Shown: piece after piece, positions 1 through 8,194 of the stretch
Layout of the letters: the number at the start of each line of letters is the position of its first letter
How positions within the stretch are numbered: the stretch's first letter is position 1
Assembly (NCBI RefSeq): GCF_000611645.1
Contig: NW_014012581.1
Span: forward strand, 1-13,072
Length of the DNA: 13,072 bases
Reading direction: 5' to 3'
Origin: Monoraphidium neglectum
Lineage: Eukaryota > Chlorophyta > Chlorophyceae > Sphaeropleales > Selenastraceae
Program-made: the position numbers and the translations under genes
The notes under the pieces: model-generated
Told to the model about the DNA's origin: nothing
Databases searched by the model: none
The model's input: the letters and a program-made list of their open reading frames with translations, nothing else

Positions 1-288
1 GGTGAGATGGGGCCGAGGGAGGGGGGAGGGAGGGGTTGAGAACAAGACACAGAGGGGGCGCGTCAATGAGGCAGTGCGCCGAGCGGCGCAGCGCTCACAC
101 AAGCTTCGCGCGTATGCAGCGCGCGAAGGCTCGGCCTTTGCCCGCTGCGCCAGCTTGTGGTATCAAGCATTTGACCCGCGCCGCGTCCACGCGCCGGCGC
201 GCGACCATGCGGCCACACACTCGCCGCGCGGCAAATGTGAGGGCCATGTCGAATCAAGACACGTGGGGCCCCGCCAGACTGCACGCAC
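1..288 (-). other. Intron 11 of the chaperonin gene (incomplete)
   Basis: Exon 11 ends in IIQ at 289 with donor GTGCGT at 288-283. The expected continuation of the family (a VGAQTE-like stretch) is not encoded in 1-288 in any minus-strand frame, so this is intron. Positions 9-35 are G-rich on the plus strand, which in the transcript is a long pyrimidine tract; the acceptor may therefore lie just left of the window. Confidence 0.75.
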
Positions 289-909
289 CTGGATGATGGC
301 CACGCCGCCGCTGAGGCGCGCGATGCGCTCGTTGAGCTTCTCGCGCTCGTAGTCCTGCTCGGTCGCCTCCGCCAGGTTGCGGATCTGCTTCACGCGCGCG
401 GACACCTCCGCCTGGGTGCTGCCGTCGCCCACGATGGTGCACGACTCCTGCGGGGGCCGCGGGGGATGGCGGTGACGTGCACGTCGGATGAGCGGCTGGC
501 GGGCGGCTGCACGACAGCAACGCGAGGCCGGTCTCCGGGCATGATATCTGGACGTGAGCAGCACGCGCCGCCACAGCCCCATCCACCAAGTAGGTTTTCC
601 TCGCCACGCGGCCATACCAAAACAAGAGGCACACACGCTCTGACACACACTTCCAAAACACACACACACACGCACACACATGCGCGCGCACACGTCGTCG
701 CCGCCCCCGCCCCGCACCTTGCCGATGACGACCTTAGCCGCCGTGCCCAGCACCTCCTCCCCTGCCTTGTCCAGCGTGATGCCCAGCTCCTCCTTGATCA
801 GCTGGCCGCCGGTGAGGATGGCAATGTCCTCCAGGTAGGACGTCTTGCGCTCACCAAACCCGGGGGCCTTCACGGCCACAACCTGGAGGGGTGGGGTGGT
901 TTGTGGTTT

Positions 910-955
<46 letters not shown>

Positions 956-3900
956 CACGGCGCGCACGCGTGCGCTGTGTCGTCCGCAGCTGATGATCCG
1001 CAAAAGGAGCAAACAAATAGGATTGTTTGTGCGCCCGGTCACACAACTCTGCCATGCCCGCCATGCACCGCCACCCCTCCCTCCCGCCGCCGTTCCGCCG
1101 CCGCGGGCCCACCTTCAGGGTGCCCCTCAGCTTGTTGACCACCAGGGTGGCCAGGGCCTCCTGCTCAATGTCCTCGGCCATCAGCAGCAGAGGGTAGTTG
1201 CCGCGGATGGCGGCCTCCAGCTGGCCTGAGGGCGGACGCATTTTGGGGGGGGGGGTGGGGAGGAGGGGGGTTTGTATGAGGACGGGGCGCAGGCACCAGC
1301 GCCGACACCATGTTGAAAGCAACCGGCACACGTTCGATGGGGGCTCCAAAGGCACCCTTGTGGTAGGGCGCGCACACACGCCAACACGCTCGCACGCACG
1401 ATCACGCGCAGGCGTGCGCGGCAGCCGCGGGGGCCCCCCCACTGTGCGTCGCCAGCGGGGCCCGGGCAGCTGCTGGGTAGCTGCTAGACATCCCCCTTGG
1501 CAGTATGTCCCCTCAAATGCCCTCCCCCGTGGTTGCTCACTGATGATGTCGCGCGCGGTGGAGATCTTCTTGTCAACCAGCAGCACCTTGCAGTTCTCGT
1601 ACTCCGCCACCATGCGCTCGGGGTCGGTCACAAAGTAGGGGCTGTAGTAGCCGCGGTCAAACTGCGGGGGGCGGGCGGCGGGTGGGGTCGTTCGTTTGCA
1701 TTAAGAGGCGGTGCGTGCGCGCGGGTCGGCAGCGCGTGCAAGCATGCGCGTGTGAGGGGAGGAGAGGGGCGCAGCAGGCCTATGTCGGGCGTGATCCAGA
1801 CGGTCACGCGACTATTTTGATGCAAGCCTTCAACACACCAACTTGCCTGTGTCGCAGGGGAAGGCAGGCCCCCTTGACTACCCCCCACCCCCACCCGGGC
1901 ACACACAGATGCACCCGCTTGCACCCATACCGCGAATCACATCCACGCGTCAAACATCTCAACCCCATTTTCATCCAGCAACCAGACCCCCACCTAGTCA
2001 TTCCTTGACCTCCCAACCCCCCCCCCCCAACCCACGTTCACACCTGTGCGTGCACGCAAACATTCACACACAAATACACACACTCTCCCTCTCTCATTAT
2101 CACTCATGCACACACTCACACTCACTCTCTCTCTCATGCAAGCACACACACACACACAAACACACACACGCGCGCGCGCTCACGCCCGCACCTGCATGCC
2201 CTCCACGAACACGAGGCTGTCCTCAGCCGTCTTAGACTCCTCCATGGTCACCACGCCCTGGCGCCCGACCTTGGCCATAGCGTCGGCAATCAGCTGCCCG
2301 ATCTCGGGGTTGCCGCCGGCTGCAGGGTTGACATTTCAGTGCGGGGGCCAAAGACGCGCCGTCAGCAAAGGGAGCGCAGGCGGCCTCCACTGCTGGCTGA
2401 CCCTGAGGCGCCTCGGAAAGCGACCCGCGTCACTTGCTTGGATGCCCGCCCGCTGAGTCCTACGCGGCCGAACCCGGGCCCCATCCCACGGCGCGAGGCC
2501 GGCCCCAGCAGCTGCCAGCAACACCACAGTCCCAGCCCCGCGCACCCGACACCGAGGCCACGTTGGCGAGGTCCTTGTCAGAGGCCACCTCAGTGGACAG
2601 CTTGGCCAGCTCTTTCACCAGGCCGGCCACGGTCTTGTCCTGCGGATGAGATACAAGGGTGCGTCGGAGAGCACGAGGGGCAGCGGCATGTGATGGGTTA
2701 AAAGGCAGGCTGCCGGGGCGCGGTGCGCCTCCCCGCCGCGGCCGACGCACTCGGCAGCTGCCCTGCCAGAATACGCCAACAGCACCAACGCGGCAGCCCC
2801 AGGGCCCGGCCGCCGCCGCCTTCGCCGCCCGATGCGCCCGCTTCCCTCCAGCCACGGCCGATGCCGTCGCGGCTACTGCCGCCGCCCTCACCATGCCGCG
2901 CGTCAGCTGGACGGGGTTGGTGCCCGCCGCCACGATCTTCATGCCCTCGCTAATGAAGGCCGCAGACATGATAGTGGCGGTGGTGGTGCCGTCGCCGGCC
3001 GTGTCGTTGGTGCGCGCGGCGGCCTGGCGGACGAGCTTGGCGCCGATGTTCTCGACGGGGTCCTCCAGCTCGACCTGTGAGTGGGGGGCGGGGTTGGCGG
3101 GCAGCGACACGCGGGTTGGCTAAGGAGTCCCTTTCCGCGTTCGACGGTGTCCCGACCACGCGGGCCTGCCACGCCCGCTGGTACCAATCGTGGGGCCAGG
3201 AGCAACAGCGGCGCAGCCCGGACTGAAAGTGAGCGCGATGGGACCGAGGGGAAGAGAAAGGGCGCAGCCGTTCCTCCAACCGACGGCGGGGCCCGCCGTC
3301 GGTTGGACGCCGCTGCCGCCGCCGATGCGCCGCCGAGGGATGGCGGCCAGGCGCGAGCGCACCTCACGGGCGATGGTGACACCGTCGTTCACGATCTTGG
3401 GGGAGCCGTACTTGGACTCAAGCACCACATTGCGGCCCTGAGAGGGGCAAGGGTGGCGCCGGGATGGGGGCCGTCGCGCCCGTGAGGCAGGCGCGCGAGA
3501 AGCTTCCGGGGGTCGCCGTGCGTCGGCCGCGCAAGGGTTGCCCGCGAGCCCAAGCGGCAGGCACAGGGAGCTCGCATTGGTGAACGCTAGGTGGCGTTGT
3601 AAGGGAGCTGCCAAGATCTTCCAATGTGGCTGCTCGCGAACGGGTGGTGATGGCGGCAGCTGGCCGGCTCGGTTCCCTGGACTGCTCCGCCAGGTGTGAA
3701 CCCAGGTTCACTGTTGCAAGCCGAAGCGGTGCTGTGCTTGCTTCGCCTGGCACTCCTCTCCAGGCACCTGCAACTCCGCCGCTGCAGCAGTATCCGCGGC
3801 TGTGGCTTAGCTAGCACAGCAGCCTGGCGCCCCGCCCTTGTCAATCCTATCGTCGCCGTTGCACACCTTGGGACCCAGGGTAACGCCAACCACAGTCGCC

Positions 3901-4453
3901 AGCTTGTCGGCACCAGCCTGCATCTTCTTCAGCGCCTCCATGTTCTTGTTGAAGTGCAGCTCCTTGGCGGCGCGCACCACCTGCATGCGCCTGCGTCGAT
4001 TGTACACGTGGGTGTGCGCCGTGCAGCAGCGAGTGCGGCGGCAGGCGGCGGTGCAGCGGCGAGTTGGCAAGGGCGCATATGCCAGGCCCTGCGACGCTGT
4101 ATACATCCAAACATTGGCTCAAAGCCATTGTGAGCAGTGCCTGGCTGCCATTGGGGCAGTGTGGAGGGAGGGCATCGAGAGAGATCGAATGCCAATGGCG
4201 TCCGCCAAAAGGGCTCATGCACCACCGCGCTGCTCGCATGAATATTGAACGCACCTGCTCTTTCCAACCATGCGGGCGCCCGCCAGGGGCTTGCCCGCGT
4301 TCAGCCTGCGTCGGCACACGGCGTTCCATGTGAGTGTGCTGGCGGCGTTCGACGGAGCGCGAACAAGCGATATCGTCACATCAATTATGTCGCATATGCA
4401 TGAGAAATCACGTGCAAGCCGCCTCAGTCTCACCTCTGCATCGCGGTCTGCAT
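289..4453 (-). CDS. CPN60B: Chloroplast chaperonin 60 beta subunit, 5' eleven exons (3' end outside window)
   Basis: Group I chaperonin (GroEL-like) subunit that folds plastid proteins with ATP in a Cpn60 ring. Exons, in order of transcription: 4453-4434, 4338-4255, 3990-3867, 3437-3363, 3074-2892, 2639-2546, 2319-2192, 1661-1541, 1225-1113, 882-718, 447-289. All junctions are GT..AG and phases match, giving 422 uninterrupted codons; the family is about 600 residues, so roughly 30% is missing to the left. Visible: AKELHFNK at the mature N-terminus (about residue 43), [17 protein letters not shown] (70-87), NDGVTIARE (93-101, D94 matching GroEL D52), [10 protein letters not shown] (124-133, D129 matching D87), [28 protein letters not shown] and [20 protein letters not shown] and [13 protein letters not shown] favour the beta over the alpha type from family knowledge. 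The ATPase Asp equivalent to GroEL D398 lies outside the window. No broken motif is seen. Confidence 0.95.
659..694. repeat. (CA)n tract with GC-alternating tail, chaperonin intron 10
   Basis: Plus-strand CA dinucleotides run from 659 to 680 with one G interruption at 672, followed by alternating GC (682-689) and CACACG. In the chaperonin transcript this reads (UG)n. It lies 24 nt or more inside intron 10, close to the donor side of exon 10. Confidence 0.95.
915..957. repeat. (GT)n tract running into alternating GC, chaperonin intron 9
   Basis: An uninterrupted GT repeat covers 915-949 and continues into GCGCGCGC to about 956. In the chaperonin transcript it reads (AC)n and ends about 30 nt before the exon 10 acceptor at 883, beyond a short pyrimidine stretch. 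It is complementary to the CA tract in the next intron. Confidence 0.97.
1245..1277. repeat. G-run forming the pyrimidine tract of chaperonin intron 8
   Basis: Eleven consecutive G at 1245-1255 are followed by GGGG, GG and a G6 run. On the transcribed (minus) sense this is a C-rich pyrimidine tract immediately upstream of the exon 9 acceptor at 1226. The plus strand also fits a G-quadruplex pattern. Confidence 0.8.
2017..2028. repeat. Homopolymer C12 in chaperonin intron 7
   Basis: Twelve C residues on the plus strand within the longest intron of the gene (2191-1662, 530 nt). Likely length-variable and error-prone in sequencing. Confidence 0.9.
2060..2182. repeat. CA/CT-rich low-complexity tract, chaperonin intron 7
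   Basis: Imperfect CA, CT and CAA units run through most of 2060-2182, with a purer CA block at 2143-2168 and alternating CG at 2169-2178. It starts about 10 nt inside the intron from the exon 7 donor (2191-2190); in the transcript it reads UG/AG-rich. Confidence 0.9.
3975..4453 (-). other. Chloroplast transit peptide coding segment of the chaperonin gene (exons 1, 2 and start of 3)
   Basis: The start is the ATG at 4453-4451: MQTAMQ followed by AG, then a strong donor (AG|GTGAGA). Exon 2 (84 nt, 4338-4255) is joined in phase 2 and ends AG|GTGCGT. Exon 3 is joined in phase 2 at a CAG acceptor (3993-3991), giving [10 protein letters not shown] before AKELHF. The leader of about 41 residues is rich in Arg, Lys, Ala and Ser and has no acidic residue, as expected for a stromal transit peptide; cleavage is probably near VVR/AA. 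The start and exons 1-2 rest on splice signals and phase agreement, since leaders are not conserved, so they are less certain than the body of the gene. A simpler alternative would join a phase 0 reading of exon 2 to GTGGTGCGC at 3980; that gives a leader with several Glu and Gln residues and seems less likely. Confidence 0.7.
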
Positions 4454-4658
4454 CGCTGCTGGCGTGCGCAACGAGGGGCACGGGATAAAGGACGCAGAGG
4501 ACAACGTGAAAAGGACGAAGCAGGGAAGACAGGAGCCAAATGGCTGGCGCACTCGAGCTTTTTTAGCGAAGCTGCTGGTGACCAGACTCTGGAAACCTCT
4601 GCAACTACACGCGTTCGAGCCGTCAGCTCCTGGCACAATGTTGCGCACATCTATGAAT

Positions 4659-4667
4659 GATTATATG
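4659..4667 (-). promoter_or_regulatory. Possible TATA-like element of the chaperonin gene
   Basis: The minus strand reads CATATAATC here, about 210 nt upstream of the proposed start codon. If used, transcription would begin near 4630 with a 5' UTR of about 180 nt. This is a motif match only; short AT-rich strings are frequent in this spacer. Confidence 0.2.
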
Positions 4668-4806
4668 AGGCCGTTCGAAGCACGGCATGGACCCGGGCAG
4701 GCGATCGCATTTGGCCCGTCCATGCGGTGTGGGCAGCAACACCCAGGCATGCATCCTCAACATCACACCAGACTGCCACCTGATCCCCATCACTGGACAG
4801 ACAGTC

Positions 4807-4811
4807 TTACA
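4807..4811 (-). terminator. TGTAA polyadenylation signal, coiled-coil gene
   Basis: The minus strand reads TGTAA at 4811-4807, the signal typical of chlorophyte algae. It is the first TGTAA downstream of the stop codon at 5248-5246 and implies a 3' UTR of roughly 450-460 nt, a usual length in such algae. The cleavage site itself cannot be seen. Confidence 0.5.
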
Positions 4812-5245
4812 AGACTCTAGCGCAACACAACGGTGCTGGCCGAGACGATATCTGAGGAGGCCGAGGAGGGATGCTGCGATGAATGTTGAATTGACTGCAG
4901 TGCTCCCCCCTTGCGTTCGCAACGTCAAGGCTGTGCCTACGCAAACACAACAGGCGCTCCTCTCGCGGCATGCACAGTGCTGTGCATTGTGGGTCAAGAG
5001 GTAGTATTCGATAGACTACTCAACCCGAACACTGTTTAGCACGCGCGCTGCTCAACCACACCCGAGTGCGGGAACTCTTCCAGCCAGGCCAGAAGTACAG
5101 CTGGGACACCAGGCGCGCAGGGTCCAATCGAGCACGAGTCTCGCAGGGCCTCGCCGCTTGTATCTAGAAGCACATGCGGGATGCGTACGTGCGTGGCCAT
5201 AAGTTCCATACTACATCCGGCCATCACACCATCCTCGCAGCCCCG

Positions 5246-7197
5246 CTAGACGCGCTTGCCGGCGCCCGCCCTGACAACGGGCTTGCCCGCCGCCGCGCCC
5301 CTCTTCACGCCACCGCCGGAGCCCTTCTTGCCGCCCGCAGCCTTGCCGCCCGCGCCGCCGCCCGCCCGCCCGAGCAGCGCGGCCAGCAGCGGCAGCAGCA
5401 CCAGCAGCGGCAGGCCTATGAGTGCGTACACCACGGCCTGGATGATTACGGGGTCGACGTAGGGCGCAAGCGCCGGCACCGCCCGCATGTGCGTCTCCAC
5501 CACGCCCGCCAGCTCCTCCTGCACCTGGACAGCCCTGATGCTCGCCGACCGCGCGAGGCTGGACGCGCGGGTGTACGCCTCGGACGCATACGGCCCGACC
5601 TGCTCCGCAACCTTGGACGTGATCTCGCTCGCCTGCGCCGCCACCTGGCCGGCGACCTCGCTCGCCTTCACCGCGGCCGCGCCAAACGTGGGGTTGGACT
5701 GCAGCTCCGCCCACTGCGCGTTGAGGTGGCCGCTGGCGCTGCGCGCCAGGCGCACGAGGCCGGGCGGGACGATCGCCTCCTCGGCTTCCTTGAGGGCCGC
5801 TTCTGCCCCGGCCAGGGACGCCTTGAGGGCTGCCAGATCCTTGTCATACTGAGAGTGCCACGGAGGGTGCAATGCAGGATTGGTAAGAATTTCGAGGTTG
5901 GAGGTTGCACTGGGAAGAGGCATCACTTAGTGTTGATGGGTATGAACACTGGTCTCCTGTACCTCTACCAGACAGGGTGAGGTGCAGGAGGTATGCACCT
6001 TAACAAGAGGGCCGGTGACGAGCCGCACGTATCAGCAAGTTGGCTCCACAACAACAAATTCCCGGGCCCTCATCGCCACCTCCTCGCCCTCGAGCGCGTG
6101 GGAATTGCTCCGCAGGCACGCCCCTGCAGGGCTTCCGTATGCGCGCACCTTGCTCAGGGTGATCTTGCACGACGAGCCGGCCTGCGCCTCCTCGCGGGCT
6201 GCGGTAGCCTCTTTCTCCTTGGCGGCCAGGTCCGCCTTGAGCTTGTCCACCGCGGCCTGGAGCTTGCCCTGCGGGCGGCATCATGGTTGGCGCAGCGCGC
6301 TCAAGCAAAGCGGTTTGGGAGCAAAACGCATTCGGGCAGAAATTGCCGACTACCGTAGGGACAGATGCCACAGGGGTGAGCACTGCGACAACATGGGAGA
6401 ATCCATGCACAGGCGAGTGCGCACCGCCTCAGCCGTGGCGCTGCCGTGCTCGGCCTTGCAGCTCGTCAACGCAGTCTGCGTGGCAGGTGGTTGATCAGGG
6501 TCCAGGGCTCGACGGCAAACGGCATGGCAGACGTGCAGACTTGCGGTTTCAAACACAAATCATGGCCAGCTGCAGCGCAGGAAGGTCTGGCTGTTCATGC
6601 ACAGGTTCATCTATGCTTGCACAGCTGACACACAGCCTCAGCAAGTTGTGGGGCCGCCCGAGCCTACCTCGGCCTGTACCGCCTCGCTCAGCTTGCCATT
6701 GCACGTCGCCAGCTGCGTGCTGATTTTGGCCTGTCATGCAGTGTTAACGCGCATGAAGCCCATGTGAGTGTGGCGCGACGAGGCTCCATCAAGACACGCG
6801 GGCTTGGCAGCTCCTTGACGGGGTGTGAAGGTCGGCTGATGAGGCTGGCGGGGTCAAGTTGCGCTTGCCGGCGCAGGTTGTGTTTTTCCCACCTGCTCAT
6901 CCTGCAGGGCGGACAGCCGTTTCTGCAGTTCGGCGGCCTCAGCCTGTGCAGCCTTGAGCTGCGTCTTCAGCTCTGCAACCTCCTGCAAAGAGTGGTCGCT
7001 GGTGGACTTGGGCATTTGCTGCATGCAGGGCGCACCAGCGCCATCCGCACGGGAGCAGTGCACAGCAACGCATGCAGTGCAGGGCGTCGCTCGTCAACAG
7101 CTCTTACCCCTTCGCTGTCAGCCTCGGCAACACATGGGCTGGCAGCGCTGAGGATCAGCGCCGCGGCCAGGGCCAGGCAAAGGACTCGTGCGATCAT
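5246..7197 (-). CDS. Secretory-pathway coiled-coil protein with a C-terminal membrane anchor (unnamed family)
   Basis: Complete gene of five exons: 7197-7108, 6982-6893, 6730-6668, 6268-6149, 5848-5246 (stop TAG). All junctions are GT..AG in phase 0 and give 321 residues. Residues 1-24 form a clear signal peptide (MIARVLCLALAAALILSA, then SPCVA). Residues 31-150 are Ala/Lys/Glu/Leu-rich with heptad-like Leu and Val spacing (for example EVAELKTQLKAAQAEAAEL), so coiled coil. Residues 183-237 show 11-residue periodicity. A hydrophobic segment at about 256-280 (IIQAVVYALIGLPLLVLLPL within it) is followed by a Gly/Lys/Arg tail (282-321). Expected topology is lumenal or extracytoplasmic coiled coil, one membrane span and a basic cytosolic tail, in ER or another endomembrane. 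The architecture recalls plant ER proteins annotated 'myosin heavy chain-related', a comparison from memory only. Function unknown. Confidence 0.82.
5537..5704 (-). other. Hendecad (11-residue) amphipathic helix in the coiled-coil protein
   Basis: Residues 183-237, encoded within the last exon, align as five 11-residue units starting at 183, 194, 205, 216 and 227. Position 1 is A/A/V/A/A, position 4 is V/I/Y/L/V and position 8 is V/V/A/A/L, with Ser, Glu, Lys, Gln and Thr between. Such repeats form either right-handed coiled coils or lipid-surface helices (apolipoprotein, synuclein and perilipin types). Which applies here cannot be told from the sequence alone. Confidence 0.6.
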
Positions 7198-8010
7198 CCC
7201 GCGCTGCGCTGGCGACCTTGGCGAAACAAACCAAGTATTGTGATGAGTGCCACGAACAGGGTGTGCAGGTACACGACGGATTGTGCGTGGAGCCCGCGCG
7301 GTGACTGATCTTCGCCGCTTCGCAGCAGCCAAGTTGCCAGTGACACGATGGTGGAGCATGAAAATTGCTCACCGGGACGCGCGAAATCCCTGGGACATGG
7401 ATCTCAGCAGTTTAGGCAGCCTCTGGTGGGCGACAGCGGCAGTTGGCGGTCGCAACCGCTTGCAGCGTGGTGCGTGCAGAAGCAGGGCGGGACATGTGAC
7501 GAGAACTAGAAAGGTCGCTTTTTTGGCCATTTACTACTCAAGCTCACGCCCTCTGCCACTCTGGTCGACTCGCTGTCACGCTCATGAAGTGATTATGGAG
7601 ACGAGTCCCGGCTCAACAGGTGAGGGCAGACATCCCCCCCCTTGCTTTGACCACTATGTTGCTTGCCAGACACTTGCCATGCGCCCGCGGTGAGACCGTG
7701 ACGGCCGTCTAGGAATCCAAGGCAGTTGAGGTATCTTTGATTTACTGGTGGGCTGGCCAGCCGGCTTGCGTGGCAGCGGCAGCGTGTTGAGTGTGCTGAG
7801 GTGGTGGCAGCCGTCGGCTTTGGGTGGCGTCGACATGGGCTAAACAGCAGTCTTTTTAAGTGTGGCATAAACTGGATAGCAAGGTAAGCTGAGGCATGTA
7901 GATACACAAAGCTTACAAAGAGCTAATATACCCTAGATTTCACCACCAACTGGGTGATGATGATCGCTGGCTGACTACAGACACCATGCGACGAAGTAGC
8001 GGCACCTAAA

Positions 8011-8194
8011 CTTTTTGGGGTCCCGTGCGAGCTCACACCTGCGAGATCGGGGCAAGAAGCAGCAGAAGCAGCCGAGACCCCGGTTGCGCCAGCTGTGCCC
8101 CAAACCAATTACCCCCAGGCCCTGGGGACCACAATCAGCAGCGCATGTAGAGTGTATGCAGGCTAACAGCCATTGCAGAGGGACCCCAAAAAAG
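8011..8194. repeat. Inverted repeat pair, possible MITE-like remnant or hairpin
   Basis: CTTTTTGGGGTCCC at 8011-8024 is the reverse complement of GGGACCCCAAAAAAG at 8180-8194, apart from one extra A/T. The arms are separated by about 155 nt. The match does not extend in either direction and I see no target-site duplication beside the arms. Roughly midway lies a second palindrome, CCCCAGG-C-CCTGGGG (8113-8127). It could be a short transposon remnant, a structured RNA or chance. Confidence 0.4.
8113..8127. repeat. 15-nt interrupted palindrome
   Basis: CCCCAGG at 8113-8119 and CCTGGGG at 8121-8127 are perfect reverse complements around a single C at 8120. It lies near the centre of the larger inverted repeat in the spacer. 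It could be a dimeric factor site or the tip of a hairpin; nothing more can be said. Confidence 0.6.

Larger units (their letters stand above)
4454..5245. other. Intergenic segment: 3' UTR of the coiled-coil gene and promoter/5' UTR of the chaperonin gene
   Basis: The two genes are in tandem on the minus strand. From 5245 downwards this holds the 3' UTR of the coiled-coil gene, probably to about 4790, then the upstream region of the chaperonin gene from about 4780 to 4454. No reading frame here matches a family I know, and base composition is less GC-rich than the exons. I saw no convincing heat-shock element (alternating GAA/TTC units). Confidence 0.6.

Noticed and set aside
163..879. Long minus-strand frame through 448-717, which would read the (TG)n tract as Cys/Val-rich protein
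   Set aside because: Chaperonin homologues join K-V-V-I-G-K directly to E-S-C-T-I-V-G-D-G, so the middle part is intron 10, not an insertion.
466..993. Plus-strand frames with Thr-His and Val-Cys repeats over the CA/GT tracts
   Set aside because: They are dinucleotide repeats read antisense to the chaperonin gene.
4367..4380. 14-nt string GCGATATCGTCACA repeated at 9027-9040
   Set aside because: One copy is in chaperonin intron 1 and the other in coding sequence of protease exon 1; flanks do not match, so it is most likely chance.
7247..7693. Plus-strand open frame of about 148 codons in the divergent spacer
   Set aside because: Tryptophan/arginine-rich random-looking protein with no motif, no splice support and codon use unlike the real exons; long open frames are common by chance in GC-rich DNA.
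7950..7975. TGATGATGA followed by CTGA, resembling snoRNA box C and D
   Set aside because: The spacing is far too short for a box C/D RNA and there is no terminal stem or plausible second box pair nearby.
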